From: Cavia porcellus
Lineage: Eukaryota > Chordata > Mammalia > Rodentia > Caviidae
Length of the DNA stretch: 64,000 nucleotides
Direction: 5' to 3'
Assembly (NCBI RefSeq): GCF_034190915.1
Contig: NW_026947509.1
Span: 30,388,767-30,452,766 of the forward strand
Position numbers and translations under genes: made by a program. Each line of letters opens with the position of its first letter. Position 1 is the stretch's first letter. The notes below the pieces were generated by a model. The model saw nothing but the letters and a program-made list of their open reading frames with translations, had not been told where the DNA came from and did not search any database. This document shows, piece by piece, positions 34,041 to 45,404 of the stretch.

Positions 34041-35219
34041 CTATGAGAGCATCTTATTTACATGGTGTCTTATTTCCTGATATTCAAGAAAGCAACAAGA
34101 CATTTGTACAAAAAAGTTAGAAAAAAGCTCCCTTATGGTCGTTTGAGTTCAAAGGAGCATGAAAGGTTAGATTCTGTCCTTCCCAGTATAGACAGGCTCC
34201 CTACCTGGACCCCAAGAGGTAGAGTCAGGTGGTTTTTCTTAGGGACAAATCTAGATTTAACAATAACACCATTCACTGGGAAATTCAGGAACGTATCTAG
34301 ACACTCTTGCTGCCCCAGTGTCCACTCCTAATGCACCTACGTCCACCCGAGGGTTTTCTCAGGCTACCTTGGCTTCTCTCCCCAGAGCCACTGGCCCCAT
34401 CCTCCTCCACTTCTTAGAGCCCTAATTGGAAAGATCAGAGGCCTGGTCTCTAATTTGCAGCTTTATTAACAGCTTCTCACCTTCCCTGAGTGATTCTTCC
34501 TCTTAACTCAGATTGTCTGTTTACAGAGCTGATTAAAGCTGTGCCCTGGCTACCCAGTTTGCTGCAGAGTGGGGATGCTGTTCCCTGAAAGGTGGTGTTT
34601 GACACAAAGGGATCCTTAAGGGGGAGGGTAAGGAGGGTTTTGTGTTGGTGTTGTTGTTGGTGGTGTGTTAATGACTGATCCAGATGGATGGGACAGCGGA
34701 TGACAAAGCCATGCAGAGGACTCATTTGCATTTGAAAGACATCCACAGGCCACTCAGGATATAAATGCACACTGTACCCAGGGACCTTGCTTGGCAAGTT
34801 TCTTCCATGAAGGTTCCAGAAGGGACATTTTTCTCTCTGTGAGGAGAAAGTGGAGAGGCACATGTTGACCTTTAGGATGCCTGGGCAGAAGGCAGCCAGA
34901 GCCTGAAGGAACCCGCAAGGGAGACTCTGGGTCTTGTGGGCAGAAGCAAGTGTGGTTGGAGGAGTTCTGTCCTCAAGAAGCCCAGTCAAGGTGGCGCTGA
35001 ACTTCCGGAGTTCCGTCCCATGTTCTGCTCCCACAGCGCTGGGTTCTCTAACATTTCTGGCTCCCCACAGAAGATGGCGATCTGTCTGGACCAGGGGCAC
35101 ACAGTTCCTGAGTCTGAGGCCCCTGAGGCCCCTCATCCAGAGGAAGTGATGTAGCATCTATGCTTTGCAGAAGTCCCTGCTCAGGGACTTTTTAATCCAA
35201 GTCTTTTCTTGTGTGCTGG
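34041..35219. other. unannotated DNA
   Basis: Contains the 226-codon minus frame at 34477-35157, among the longest in the window. It has no signal peptide, domain or histidine/glutamine motif beyond a short HHQQQHQH stretch encoded by an imperfect GTTGTTGTTGG tract. It is treated as chance. Confidence 0.45.
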
Positions 35220-35239
35220 TTTTTTTTTTTTTTTTTTTT
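35220..35239. repeat. poly(T) run
   Basis: Twenty consecutive T residues. The bases to its right do not match a known SINE tail. Confidence 0.9.
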
Positions 35240-35285
35240 CAGTAAAACAATGAGCACATTTAAGTATTGCCTGTCCTTCAGAAAG

Positions 35286-35379
35286 AGGAAGGGGAAAGAT
35301 GGAAGGAAGGAAGGAAGGAAGAAGGAAGGAAGGAAGGAAGGAAGGAAGGAAGGAAGGAAGGAAGAAAGAAAGAAAGAAA

Positions 35380-35423
<44 letters not shown>

Positions 35424-35424
35424 A
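35286..35424. repeat. purine-only tract: (GGAA)n then (GAAA)n
   Basis: On the plus strand the tract is almost entirely purines: GGAAG units (35301-35363), then GAAA units with one interruption (35364-35412), ending in GAGAGAGAGA. The change of unit suggests successive slippage expansions. Mirror symmetry makes it able to form triplex (H-DNA). Frames across it encode KERK or FLSF repeats and are not genes. Confidence 0.93.
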
Positions 35425-35999
35425 GCAGGCCGGCCAGCGGCAGGAAGCCCCTATTTTGCACCAGCTTTTGACTGGGTCCTCAGTTTCCCAGCACCAGCAT
35501 GTAGACCTTGTCCTGGGGCTCCCTTCCCTGGGTACAAGCGATTGGAGAGAGAAAGCAGATGTCACAGTGCCCCACGTGACCTAGCTTCAGGAGTGACACT
35601 TCCTAGCATCCATGATGTCCTTTAGCCTCATGGGTCAGCTCCCTTTGGAACTGGAAGGAGAGGGCTGTCCACACAAGCAACTTAACGAAACATAGACCAC
35701 ATGTCCCTCTTGCCATCACTTTGACATTGCTAAGAGGCTCTATGAAAAGTCCTCTGTTGTGGTCACTACTTCCCCAGCGCCACGCTTCAGTCCTTGAAAG
35801 CTGCTAGTGCTGGCAACAGGGAGGCCCCAGTCACCAAACAGAGCGAGTTTGTCAGGTCTTCAAAGAGACCCCGGTCCAGCAAGGAGAGAACAGTTCCCCA
35901 GGGATCTGTTACACCTGCCCGTGCACAGCCTTTAACAGGAAGCAGGCAGATTCCCCATGCGGCTCAACTTGCAGAGAGCTGATTCCACAGAAGCCACAG
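35425..35999. other. unannotated DNA
   Basis: Nothing recognised between the purine tract and the pyrimidine-rich region. Confidence 0.4.
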
Positions 36000-38420
36000 A
36001 GAGAGCTGTGCCTGCCAGCACCACCTCTCCAGGCCCAGCACCACCCTATCAGCCAGCCCCAGCCCCCCTGCTCAGAAACTCAGAACTTTGCGCCCCTCAG
36101 CCATGCCCCTCTCGCCTACCAATGTCTCTCTGCTCACTTCTTTCACCCTCAACCCAGTCACACTCGGTTTGCAACAAAGTCTTCCTGCATTGCTTAAACT
36201 TTGCCTGCCTCGGTGGCCTCAACTGTGCCTCGGTTTAGCCTAACATCTGCTGACAAAACCTGGGAGGTCACAATTCTCTCCTCAGAGTCCGATCTCCATC
36301 TCTGGACCTCTTCTCTGGCACATGGAGACCTCCTTTGAAGCAGATCCTTCCTCGCTGTGACTTACTCCTCCTCCTCTTCAGATCAGGTGTCACCTACATT
36401 CTCTCGCCTCCTCCTGTCTTTGTCACTTGTCTCTGCCCTCCCCCCCTCTCTAAGTGGCTTTTTAGATCAGCCTGAGCTGTGCTCCCAAAGCCCAGTACTG
36501 GCCATGCTCTCCCCTGGGAGTCTGACTCCCTGATGGCAACTCGGGATACCTGGCTCGGTTCCCTGTCCACTCACTCAGCCTCAAGGAACCGATCGGAGAC
36601 ATGCCTTCTCTTTCTTGAGTCACCTCCATTGGACTGGTGTCTAAGATCATCCTGGGCTGTTTACCTCCCTCTGTTCCTGCCTTGTGACCCCTGGCATGTA
36701 TGCTTAAAAATCTCAAGTCTGTCCACCTTACCCCAACCTGAAGCCAAAATGGCTCACCTATTTCTATAACACAGTGTAATCTACAAGCTAGAAAATGATT
36801 AGCAAGTGGCCCCTCCATGACACATTTGATTTTTCAATTCTTGGAGACCTTGACCATTGTTGTCGCAGGCTGGGAAAGTGGACTGAGGTCCCATGTATCC
36901 AGGCATGTTTGCTTTCTGCAGACTCCCCTCCCCCATACCTCCTATGACTGAACCCCTTCTCATTTCCTTGTCCCCAACTGCTCCATCGCTGCCCCTCCTG
37001 ACTGCAGATCAGGCTTCACTGCCAATCCCTCTTCCCTCACCCTCGCTCAGGCCAATGTTCTGTGCACCCTTGGTCCAGCCACAGCCTATCTGTAGCAAAC
37101 CCTCACATGTTGCTTAAACTCTGCCTGCCTTGATGGTCTCAATTGTGCCTCAGTTTATCCTAGCAGAGTCATGGTTAAAGTGACATCTCTAGAGGAAGGG
37201 ATGGAGACACCAGCTCCTTCTTTTCCAAAGCACTTTTCCCCTGGCATGTCAACTTCCCTTCCCAGGTCACCTCTGAAGTCACCCTCTTCCTCTTCTGGGA
37301 GACTTGTGTATCCATGGATTCTGTCCTCTGTCCTTGACTCTTTGCTCTGTGGCTCCTGGCTGTGAGTGGACTCTGCCCCTGCGTCTCCAGCTGGGTGATG
37401 TCAGCCACATGGCTTCACACTCCATGTACCGACTCTGTCTCTGAAGTAGGGTGCTCAGGCCCACCCCACATCTGGTGAAGAATTAACATTCTACAAGGGC
37501 TGAGCTCAGTGCCAGAGACGACAGCGCTCCCCAGCTGGTGACACTCTCAGGGACTCGCTGTCTAGATTTAGCAATCACTTGTGGCAGATTCTAATTTCAT
37601 GAATCACTGACTCAGGTATGCAAATGTTTCCACGTATCTAGACTTTGTTCTTTGTATCTCTGTGCCTGCCTAAAGGCAGAAACCTTGATCTCCCTCCAAG
37701 TAAACTCAGCTCTACTGGGTGATTTCTTGGTAACTCTGGAGTTAAATTCAGCCAAGTGCAGGGTCCTTTCCTACTCTACACCCAACTACTCCTCCCAGGG
37801 TCTCTCTTGAGGCTAGGTAACCCTGCACATCACCACTGCTTCGGGGACTAACTGTGAATTCTTGGTCAGTATCTTCTTCTCTCATCCATGGTCACTGCTA
37901 TACTCAGTGACATGGACCATCCATACTGGGCTCAAGGTCCAGTGACCTCGTGGCACTGGCATTAGCTGCAGTACCTGCAGTGCCTTTCCTAACCCAGCTC
38001 CCAAGTAGGCAGTGCCCTTGTCCCGCATGGACTGGGTGCCTCCTGGCTCTGTGTTAGACAATTCCCACCATGCTCTCGGGCGGGGGGGCACAGTAGGGTT
38101 CGTCTGTACATTGGTGTCCAGAGGCTTCTCAGTGGCCCTACTCTGTGGCTCTTGCTTGATTCTTTGCCTCTCTGGCCATGTTGTCCACCTAGCTTCTCCC
38201 CATGGCCTGATAAATCCTGGGCCTCAGTTGGGTGTGTTCATCTCCTTTCTGGATTCTTAATGCCACCCGCCACAGCTGGAACTCAGCCGAAAGAGGTCTG
38301 GGAGAGCTGGGGCCTCTAAAACAGGCCTGTCACTCTCAGACTGTCTCTCCCAACTCTCTTCTTCCTCCTCTCTCCCTTCTTGATTCTAGTGGTGCTTCTT
38401 CGGGCTCTATGAGAAGAGAC
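36000..38420. repeat. pyrimidine-rich region with diverged internal duplication
   Basis: The plus strand is markedly C+T-rich for more than 2 kb. A block at 36192-36247 beginning TTGCTTAAACTTTGCCTGCC recurs at 37110-37165 beginning TTGCTTAAACTCTGCCTGCC, about 86% alike over 56 bp. Weaker similarity extends on both sides, spaced about 918 bp. A related TGTATGCTTAAAAATCTC piece is at about 36697. It may be a diverged tandem duplication or two remnants of one unidentified retroelement. Confidence 0.5.
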
Positions 38421-39929
38421 ACATAAAAGGTCATTGCTGTCTGGTAATAATTTGCCTATCTCACTCTTTTTTTTAATCGGAAACCTAAGAATTCATAATT
38501 TATATCCTGGTTTTTCTACTCATAATTCTTCTCCCATGTGGCACAAAGCTAGATGAATGCCTCTGAGCCTGATGGGGGACATCAAAGGGCAAAATTACAT
38601 GTGTGACAAACACATGGTTACTATTATGGGCCACCCTGCCCTGTGTGCACATAGACAGCTCCTACCCTCCTGGCTGCCCCATGACAGCCTCCGCCCTGAC
38701 CACCAGGACCCCTCCCAGGTGCCCAGTGAGCTCACCAGTTTCCCCTCACTCACCTGCACCTCCAGCCTGCTTTGACTTCACCTCTCTCCATCAGGATCCC
38801 TGCAAGGAGATCCATGGGCGCATGTGATTCTGTTTCCGCACATTTCATTCACAATTGTGCAGCCAACCCCAATTCCACAGCTTCTTGCCATGAAGCCGCA
38901 GAACACCTCCCTGCAGAGCTGAGACAGGCCTCTCGGTCTCTCTACAACTGAGCCCTGTGGCCCATATGTTAGATGCCCAGTGGAATTGGCTGTTTCATTT
39001 AGAGAAAACTAGATTCTAGTCCAGACATGGCCAATCAAATACGGCTCCCCAGGAACTTTTTACCCCCAAGGCGTGAATTTTTCTAGGCCTGAAATGCTTC
39101 AGCTTCTCTCATTGTCTACCTCCCACGATGTCTAAGCTCCGTGAATGAGGCTTCACATTTCCCACAAAGTTTCCATGATCGATTTTGTGCAGTAGGTCAC
39201 GGCTCTGGGTGCCTGAAAGATACAGAGTTCTTATGAGTACCCACTCAGCCAGCACCAGTTTATCTCTGAGCCTGCCCCTGCCCTGGACCGATCTCCAGTG
39301 AGCACAGGCATGGAAGACTTCCTGTCGGAGGGGGGGATCTGTCTCTCTTCTCAGACTCTGTTAGTGGTTCTTGGGGAACTCAGCTTCCAAGAACTCCATT
39401 CATATTTTAGTGATGCTTGAGGAGCTGGAGGTATTTGGTGGACCTTCCTCTTAAGAGGTGCTGTCCATGCCTGTGCTCTCTCAGGCAGGAAAGAGAAGCC
39501 TGAGAAGTGGAGTCCTTATCCATGGCCGGAAGCTGTTTTCAAACACAGTCAGGCAGCCACAGGAACATCATGTCTCCAGGAAGGGCCAAGTGGGAGGCGT
39601 GGCAGCAACTCATCCATGATGCTGGGGCCAGAGGCTCTGGTGGGTGAGGATGCTGGTGCTGACGTGTAACTGTGGTCTCCACCACATGCTGGCTCTCACC
39701 GTCTGACAGAGATCTACCCTCGCCTGTCACTCAAACTATCTTTGGACCCTACAATCAAATCAGGTCTTAGCTTCAAACTCCATGAGCTCTGTCATGAAAG
39801 TCAGGCCAAGGTGAAATCCTGACTGCTCATTTGGGAGCTGAGGCAGAGGAGCTACTGTTAAGCTGGCTGGTCAGTTCTGGTCACCAGAGAACTTGCCAAT
39901 GCATCACCAGGAGAGATCCGAGAGCAGCA
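38421..39929. other. unannotated DNA
   Basis: No gene or repeat supported. Confidence 0.4.
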
Positions 39930-40110
39930 GAGGGGATCTTTGTTATTCAGGCTTTATCAGCTGTAGCAGATAAAAAATGAAAGAGAAGAAAAATGGGAGG
40001 GAAGAGAGGGAGAAAAGCAGGACCACAGTCTTAGCGGTTTTCTTAAAGAAATGCCAGCTTAATTAACAAACCCCATATTAGTTCAATTTCACTTTTATGT
40101 TCAGTGATTT
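39930..40110. promoter_or_regulatory. candidate conserved element with purine tract
   Basis: A CAGGCTTTATCAGCTGTAGC start with GATA- and E-box-like cores, then a long purine run (about 39969-40022), then AGCTTAATTAACAAACCCC and ATTTCACTTTTATG. Repeat-free. The reading as an enhancer is inference. Confidence 0.28.
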
Positions 40111-40179
40111 GAGACCATGCAATCAAGCTTCTCTACCACTGACTCGCACCGAACGTGACAGTGGAACTGGAAAGATTGG

Positions 40180-40521
40180 GTGCTCTTTGAATGTGTCCCC
40201 CAAAAAGTTCATGTGTTAGAAACATAGTAACCAAAGTTACATGTTAATTTGCAAGTGGAGCCTTGGATTACAGAAGGTCACAAGGGTGGGACCCCAGCAC
40301 AGCATTAGTGGCTTTGTAAGCAGAGGAAGAAACACCTGAGCTGGCACACTTGCATTGCATCTCCATGACATGCCCTCTACCAGGCTGCCACACACAGGAG
40401 GGCCCTACTAGGTCCTGCTACTGTGTTCTTGGATTCCAAGCCTCCACATCCATGAGCTAAGAAACTTCCATGCTTTCTAAGTTACCCAGTTTGTGGTATT
40501 TCAGTACAGCAACAAAAAACA
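40180..40521 (+). mobile_element. MaLR/MLT-type solo LTR, near full length
   Basis: It starts TGCTCTTTGAATGTGTCCCC then CAAAAAGTTCATGTGTTAGA, the classic MaLR 5' end. GGACCCCAGCACAGCATTAG and GGATTCCAAGCCTCCACAT lie inside. It ends CCCAGTTTGTGGTATTTCAG then TACAGCAACAAA. A decayed TTTGTAAGCAGAGGAAG stands at the old TATAAAAGAGG promoter block. Confidence 0.85.
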
Positions 40522-41963
40522 CTGCGATTTTCAGCCAGTGGCTTGAAGAGTGTCTTCCAGTGGATGGAATCTCTGCCAGATGCTGCATAGGACTGGTGCA
40601 TGGGAACAAGCATCTTCCCTCCACAGCGCACCATAGAAGGCAGGGCCAGACCAGGACATCAACTGCAGGACACCACATGCAAGATCCATGAGACAAGGCA
40701 CAGAGCCCAGGCAGGAAACTCCAAGGACTCTCTAGACTATGTGGGCCTGAGCCTCAACTCTAATCTTTGAGAGCAGGGAGCCAGTATGGAAGGTGTGAAG
40801 AGCCACCCTCTTCCTGAGAGTGATGTGGTGCCGGGGATGGAACACGGGGCACTTGTGAGAGCCAGGCTCTAGCCCTGTGTGGAAGTCCCAAGGGATTTGA
40901 GAGGGATGCGAAGCCCCAGCAGGGGTCAGTGCCTGAACAAGCAGACATGGGAGCCTCTGCACCGCAGGAGCTGAGCATGAGACTGCAGAGTAGCTGCACA
41001 TCCAGGAAAGATGCATGCCCAGGTGGCGGTCGGGGCCCACTCACATGTGGACCAGTTTGTGTGTCCAAGGAAGGAGGTGAGCAAGGCTGTGCCTCTGGCC
41101 CTAGGCAGTCCGGCCAGGGTTCCCCTGCTCTGTCACCTAGGCCACCACCAACATCCTCATCCTGTGCATTCTTTAGAGGAGGCCATGCATGGCATAAGAG
41201 AGGGTGGACACCAGCTGGGACTTCTGGACACCTCTTCTGAGGTCTCACATCTATGCGGCATTCCAGAGGATGCTAAAGCTTACGATGGCCCAGAAGTACC
41301 ATGCCCGAAAGCCCACTTAGAGGAAAGGGGTTGGGCCTGGCTAGCGTCTACCATCTCCCCAGGGATATCCTTCCTGTTTCTGTCTCACAGCCTGGGCTCC
41401 AGGGACTCACTTTGGAGGCCAGTGCCACCATGACCCTGCTCAGCACACATCTAGGAAGAGGCCCTGCCTGCTGCTTGGTGACAGTTGGCCTGGGCCAGCA
41501 GGGCTGAGAGGCATTGAGTACCAGGCTTGGTGGACCCAGCAGCTGCGGGGAAAACAACAGGAAGATTCCATGAGATGGAACACATTCTGGGGCAACAGCA
41601 GCATGGTCCAGGCTGATGCCCTGAGGCACCAACCGGACCTATGCGGTGCCTGGGGGCTATCTGAGAAAGTCCCAAAATGTCCCAGGAAGTGGCTTCATTG
41701 ATGACCTCAGTCCCAGTGGGACCTGGTAGACTTCAAGATCGTCACTCACTCATGCATTTTTTTATTGATCAGATGGGAAAGGTGATCACAGCCCAACACA
41801 GGCACCACCCCATGCCTGGGGCTGCAGGAGTGAGCAGGACACACAAGGTCCCTCCGGTCATGAATGTGACAGTACCTGCTCAGCAGAGCAGAGGACAGGG
41901 TGGCATGTAAGGGGACCGGATATGAGGATTGTTCAGAGACCAGGAGGGTGGGAATGGCACATA
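40522..41963. other. unannotated GC-rich DNA
   Basis: Open frames up to 162 codons overlap on both strands in GC-rich sequence. None has a domain, start context or splice support. Confidence 0.4.
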
Positions 41964-41992
41964 GACACACACACACAGATACATGCACACAC

Positions 41993-42036
<44 letters not shown>
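41964..42036. repeat. (AC)n compound microsatellite
   Basis: About 73 bp of AC repeats interrupted by GATACATG and TACATAC. The last part, 42001-42036, is uninterrupted. Confidence 0.95.
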
Positions 42037-42037
<1 letters not shown>

Positions 42038-42065
42038 ATTTGAGACATGCACAGTGTACATTGAA

Positions 42066-42240
42066 CATGACTAACCTGGAAATCCAAAGTCTTAAATGCT
42101 CTAAAATTTGAAATTTTTTGATTGTCAACATGATACTCAAAAAAAACTTCAGATTTAGGAACATTTTGGGTTTCAGATTTTTGGGTTAAGGATGTTGACT
42201 AGAATCTACACAAACATTCCAATATCTGAAAAATACAAAT
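42066..42240 (+). mobile_element. MER2 transposon, second copy
   Basis: GGAAATCCAAAGTCTTAAAT, CTCTAAAATTTGAAATTTTT, the core GTCAACATGATACTCAAA and the inverted half GGGTTTCAGATTTTTGGGTT with AAGGATGTTGACTAGAA follow MER2. The trailing TTCCAATATCTGAAAAAT continues the consensus toward its right end. Non-coding relic. Confidence 0.82.
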
Positions 42241-42339
42241 ATTGGAAACACTCCTGATTTCCCCCCTCCCCTCTGTCCTCCTCTCCCTTCTGTATGTAAA
42301 TGCATGTGTGCATGTGTATATGTGTATGGAAAGATGTTT

Positions 42340-42725
42340 TTTTTTACACATTTTTTTTATTTTAAAGGGAATAAAACCAAGGAAAATAAAACAAACCAAT
42401 CAAAAATATATCAGTATAAGTGATACAGGACTTCAAAACCTTATGAAACCAACAATAGTTACCATAATGCCTTTTGTTGTCTTCAAAATAACTGTAGATA
42501 CCTTCAGACATGGTAAAAATCAAACAGAACAGAATAGGAAAGAAACAATTTAAAAAACAATGAATACAATCAAGGACTTCAAAACAAGTCACTAGTAAAT
42601 AAAAAATGGCTACCATACTGTGTCTTGCTATCTTTGAAATAGCTGCTCCTCCTATCAGATTTAACATAATCAAACAAAACAAAAGAGAATAAAACCCATA
42701 ACATAATAAAACAATGAAAACTATG
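42340..42725 (-). repeat. unclassified A-tailed repeat with two 146-bp units
   Basis: On the minus strand this T-rich element ends in an A-rich tail (complement of 42340-42372). Inside are two related units, with CAGGACTTCAAAACC at 42426 and AAGGACTTCAAAACAAG at 42572 on the plus strand, 146 bp apart. A second copy of the element with a single unit lies at 60775-61065. It matches no family I recognise. The tail suggests retroposition. Confidence 0.65.
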
Positions 42726-42950
42726 GTTCCCCCGCTAGCGTAGCTTCCTGGTGAGGCCTGGCTCTCTCCCGCCATGCAGGCCAGGAATGGTGCAGACTCA
42801 GAGAGGCTTGGGTGTGGCTGTCCCCACTCTGGCAGCAGCTGGTGCATGGCACTGCTTTCCAGGGAGAGATTGCCTCCTAGTGAGGCCACTGGTTCCCTCC
42901 TTCCGCAGTCCTCGAATGGTGCCGTCTCATGGAGAGAGCAAGATGGTATT
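42726..42950 (-). repeat. GC-rich tandem pair joined to the A-tailed repeat
   Basis: Two diverged units: CTTCCTGGTGAGGCCTGG (42744) and CCTCCTAGTGAGGCCACTGG (42872), 128 bp apart, each followed about 40 bp later by GGAATGGTGC or CGAATGGTGC. It directly abuts the AT-rich repeat on its 5' side, read on the minus strand. It may be the 5' part of the same composite element. The copy at 60775 lacks it. Confidence 0.5.
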
Positions 42951-42989
42951 TTTTAGTGAATCAATCACTATAAAATTAATTGTTTTGGT

Positions 42990-43385
42990 GTCTTTCTATA
43001 ACATGTGATACACATACATATATATGGTATGATAAAATATGGTTAATGTTTAAATTTTAAAATATTTGTACAGTAAAGTCCCCATTAACTGCCTTCAGAA
43101 TCCTCTTGCCCTGAACACACTCGTCCCATCATTTTTGCCGCTTTCTGCAGCAGCTCTGGAGTCCTCTTTCCTGAGTGTCATTAGCTGTGCTGCCGTGGCT
43201 GCCTTGATGTCCTTCATTGACTTAAAGCGTTCACTCTTAGAGTCATTTTGACTTTGGGGAGGGGCCAGAAGTCACACAGTGCCAGGCCCAGTGACTAAGG
43301 TGGACAGGACCCAGCATGGGTTTTCCTTGGAGGACACTGGCAGCGATCACTGTAGTTTTAGAAATCCTCACAGAAGAGATAAAGA
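42990..43385 (-). pseudogene. mariner-type transposase relic (copy 2)
   Basis: The minus strand at 43250-43283 reads LCDFW in the region of the third catalytic aspartate. The left flank TTAATGTTTAAATTTTAAAA resembles the left flank of copy 1, AGTTAATGTTAAGTTTTTAA at 7446. The right end is lost soon after 43385. Many stops and frameshifts. Not functional. Confidence 0.72.
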
Positions 43386-44579
43386 TAGTGGGGTCAGTGT
43401 ATGCAAAGCGCGGGGCAGGATTTGAAGAATGACAATGTAACTTCAGGCTGGGGAGAGCAAGGGGACCCAGGAGAAGGTCTTAGCCCTGTGCTGGCTTCCC
43501 TGGAACCAGCACTGTGCCTCCCTCGCAGAGCCCATCACTGGCTCTCACCTCCCCCAGCCTCTCTCTCTGCCAGGGGCCCGCCTGTGTCCTGACAGCTCGG
43601 CCACACCAGCATCGTGCTCAGCTTGGCTTAGGAAGACTTTGCTTTTCTCTCTGCAGAAGCCGGAGTGGAGGGTGCTAATCTGCCTGGCTACTCACACATG
43701 TGAAGTTGCTTAAGTGAATTCCCACCGTGCACTGATGTGTCGGATCCATTTGCCTTGCTATTCCTGGAACAGACAATCTCAGCAGCTACCCGGAGGCCGC
43801 CACCCTGATGCTTTGACATCTCCATGGGCCGAAGGAAGCACGGAGCAGGCACATAGCAGTTGTTGCCAAATCTTCATGGCTTTCTGATAAGGCTTTTTCT
43901 CCTGTTCTCTGGAGGTAAGGACAGCTGCTGTGCGCCAGCCTCAGCTGTCAAAGGCCGCCTCGGCCCTCAGTAGGGAGACACACACCTGGCATCCCGTCCA
44001 GACCTCTGGCTGTCACAAACCCCCACAGGGGTGCAGCAGCCAGGCATCTCCTCCTCCATTTCTCGCTGAGGACAGCTGCTCAGTAATGTGGCAGGTGAAA
44101 TAATACCGTGATCCTGTAAGGAACTTTTTCTGCATTTCCCACAGAACGCCAAGCCTTCTCTACCCTGGCACCAACAGCCCAGCAGAACCTCCCCTCTGCA
44201 TCATCAAACCTCACCTGCTCTGAGCACCATTAGGTTCCCATTTCTCTTCCCTTTCTGGCTCCCAGAGCGGCTCATTCTACTGAGTTCCTCATTCTGCTGA
44301 GGGCAGCTCTTAGCATGGACATTGCTGGAGCCCTTAGAGAGGATGAGAAAGGAAAAGACGGAGCCGGCTGGGGTCCTCATGGCACCAGGTAGGGAGCAGC
44401 TGGTTTTCGAGGCCTACGGGGCTAGGGACCCCAAAGTGAGGCCAGCAGTGGTCTGGCTGTCGACAGGAAGAGGTCGGATGGTACAGGATTCTGGTGGCTG
44501 TGCCACCGAAGCAGGGCACTGTGCCAAGCTGGAGAGAGAGTCCTGTCTGCCAGCGCCTGGGGCCCCGGGTACAGTCTCA
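43386..44579. other. unannotated DNA
   Basis: No gene or repeat recognised. Confidence 0.4.
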
Positions 44580-44945
44580 GGCTGAGCTCATGTTTATTGA
44601 TGGTGTTTTCTGTTAATTAAATTAAACCTCCCGCACAGGCAAGCCATGTGGCAGGCCGGGCGCCTGGTGGGCTGCGGGTTCTGTTTTCCCAGGTGCTGGG
44701 TGGGGCCCGAGCCAAGGGCAGTGAAACTGAATCCCCCCAAGTGTGGTGCTCCCCTCAAAGTGGCTGACTCTGCCCTCGGTGCCCCGTCATCAGGCCCGCG
44801 TTTGGATTTCACACATCTTGCTTCGATTCAGCACTTTAGGCATGAAATTCCACGCGGAAAAATAAAACCTGGGCCTGATGATTTCGATTGGAAATTACCA
44901 CTCTCTGGCATAAAACATATTAGATGTCATTAAATTTTATGGGTT
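44580..44945. promoter_or_regulatory. candidate conserved non-coding element
   Basis: It starts GTTTATTGATGGTGTTTTCT then GTTAATTAAATTAAACCTCC. A GC-rich middle (CCGGGCGCCTGGTGGGCTGC at about 44657) follows, then CTTCGATTCAGCACTTTAGG, GATGATTTCGATTGGAAATT (44876) and TGTCATTAAATTTTATGG. CpGs persist in AT-rich context, unlike the flanks. A 95-codon plus frame crosses it but its only support is length. Confidence 0.42.
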
Positions 44946-45404
44946 AGGATTCCCTAGCAGAGAGTGCATCAGACAGGCTGAGGAGCAGCCCTGCACTCAG
45001 AGAAGGGGCTTTGGTGAATGCAGGGCCAGTGATTTACCCAGAAGGCCAGAAGTATTGCCAAGACAACCTCATTTCTGTGCATAGGTGATACAGGGAAAAC
45101 TCAAGCTCCTGGCTGATTGGAGTCCTCCCTCTTTAAGCATGAATTCCACTTTTACAAACCTGCCTTCTCTCTCAGACCAATACTCCAGGGGCTTTTCTGG
45201 TCATCCTGGACCCCCCAAAAGCAACAAAGTAGGAGCTGCCCAGCAACCCCTCCCAGTGCAGGGGTTGGAGGAGTGTGGTGGTGGCTGCTCTGTCTCCCTG
45301 CTTCTGCGCCAGCATGCCAGCAAGCATTTTTTCTGCAGCCTGTGTACTGCTAGAGATTTTGCACTTTTTGTTGGTGATTGCATAGCTTAAAGTGATCCCC
45401 CTCC
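44946..45404. other. unannotated DNA
   Basis: No element recognised. Confidence 0.4.

Noticed and set aside
34477..35157. 226-codon minus-strand open frame
   Set aside because: No domain, no splice or start context, and the HHQQQHQH stretch comes from a simple GTT-rich tract. Frames of this length occur by chance in 64 kb.
35192..35625. Several frames encoding lysine/glutamate/arginine or phenylalanine/leucine/serine repeats
   Set aside because: They are translations of the GGAA/GAAA tract.
42362..42889. 175-codon minus frame with many hydrophobic residues, resembling a membrane protein
   Set aside because: It lies wholly in the composite tandem repeat. The phenylalanine, leucine and isoleucine runs come from T-rich sequence.
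44646..44933. 95-codon plus frame in a candidate conserved block
   Set aside because: The block may be conserved for regulation. There is no protein motif, and splice sites were not convincing.
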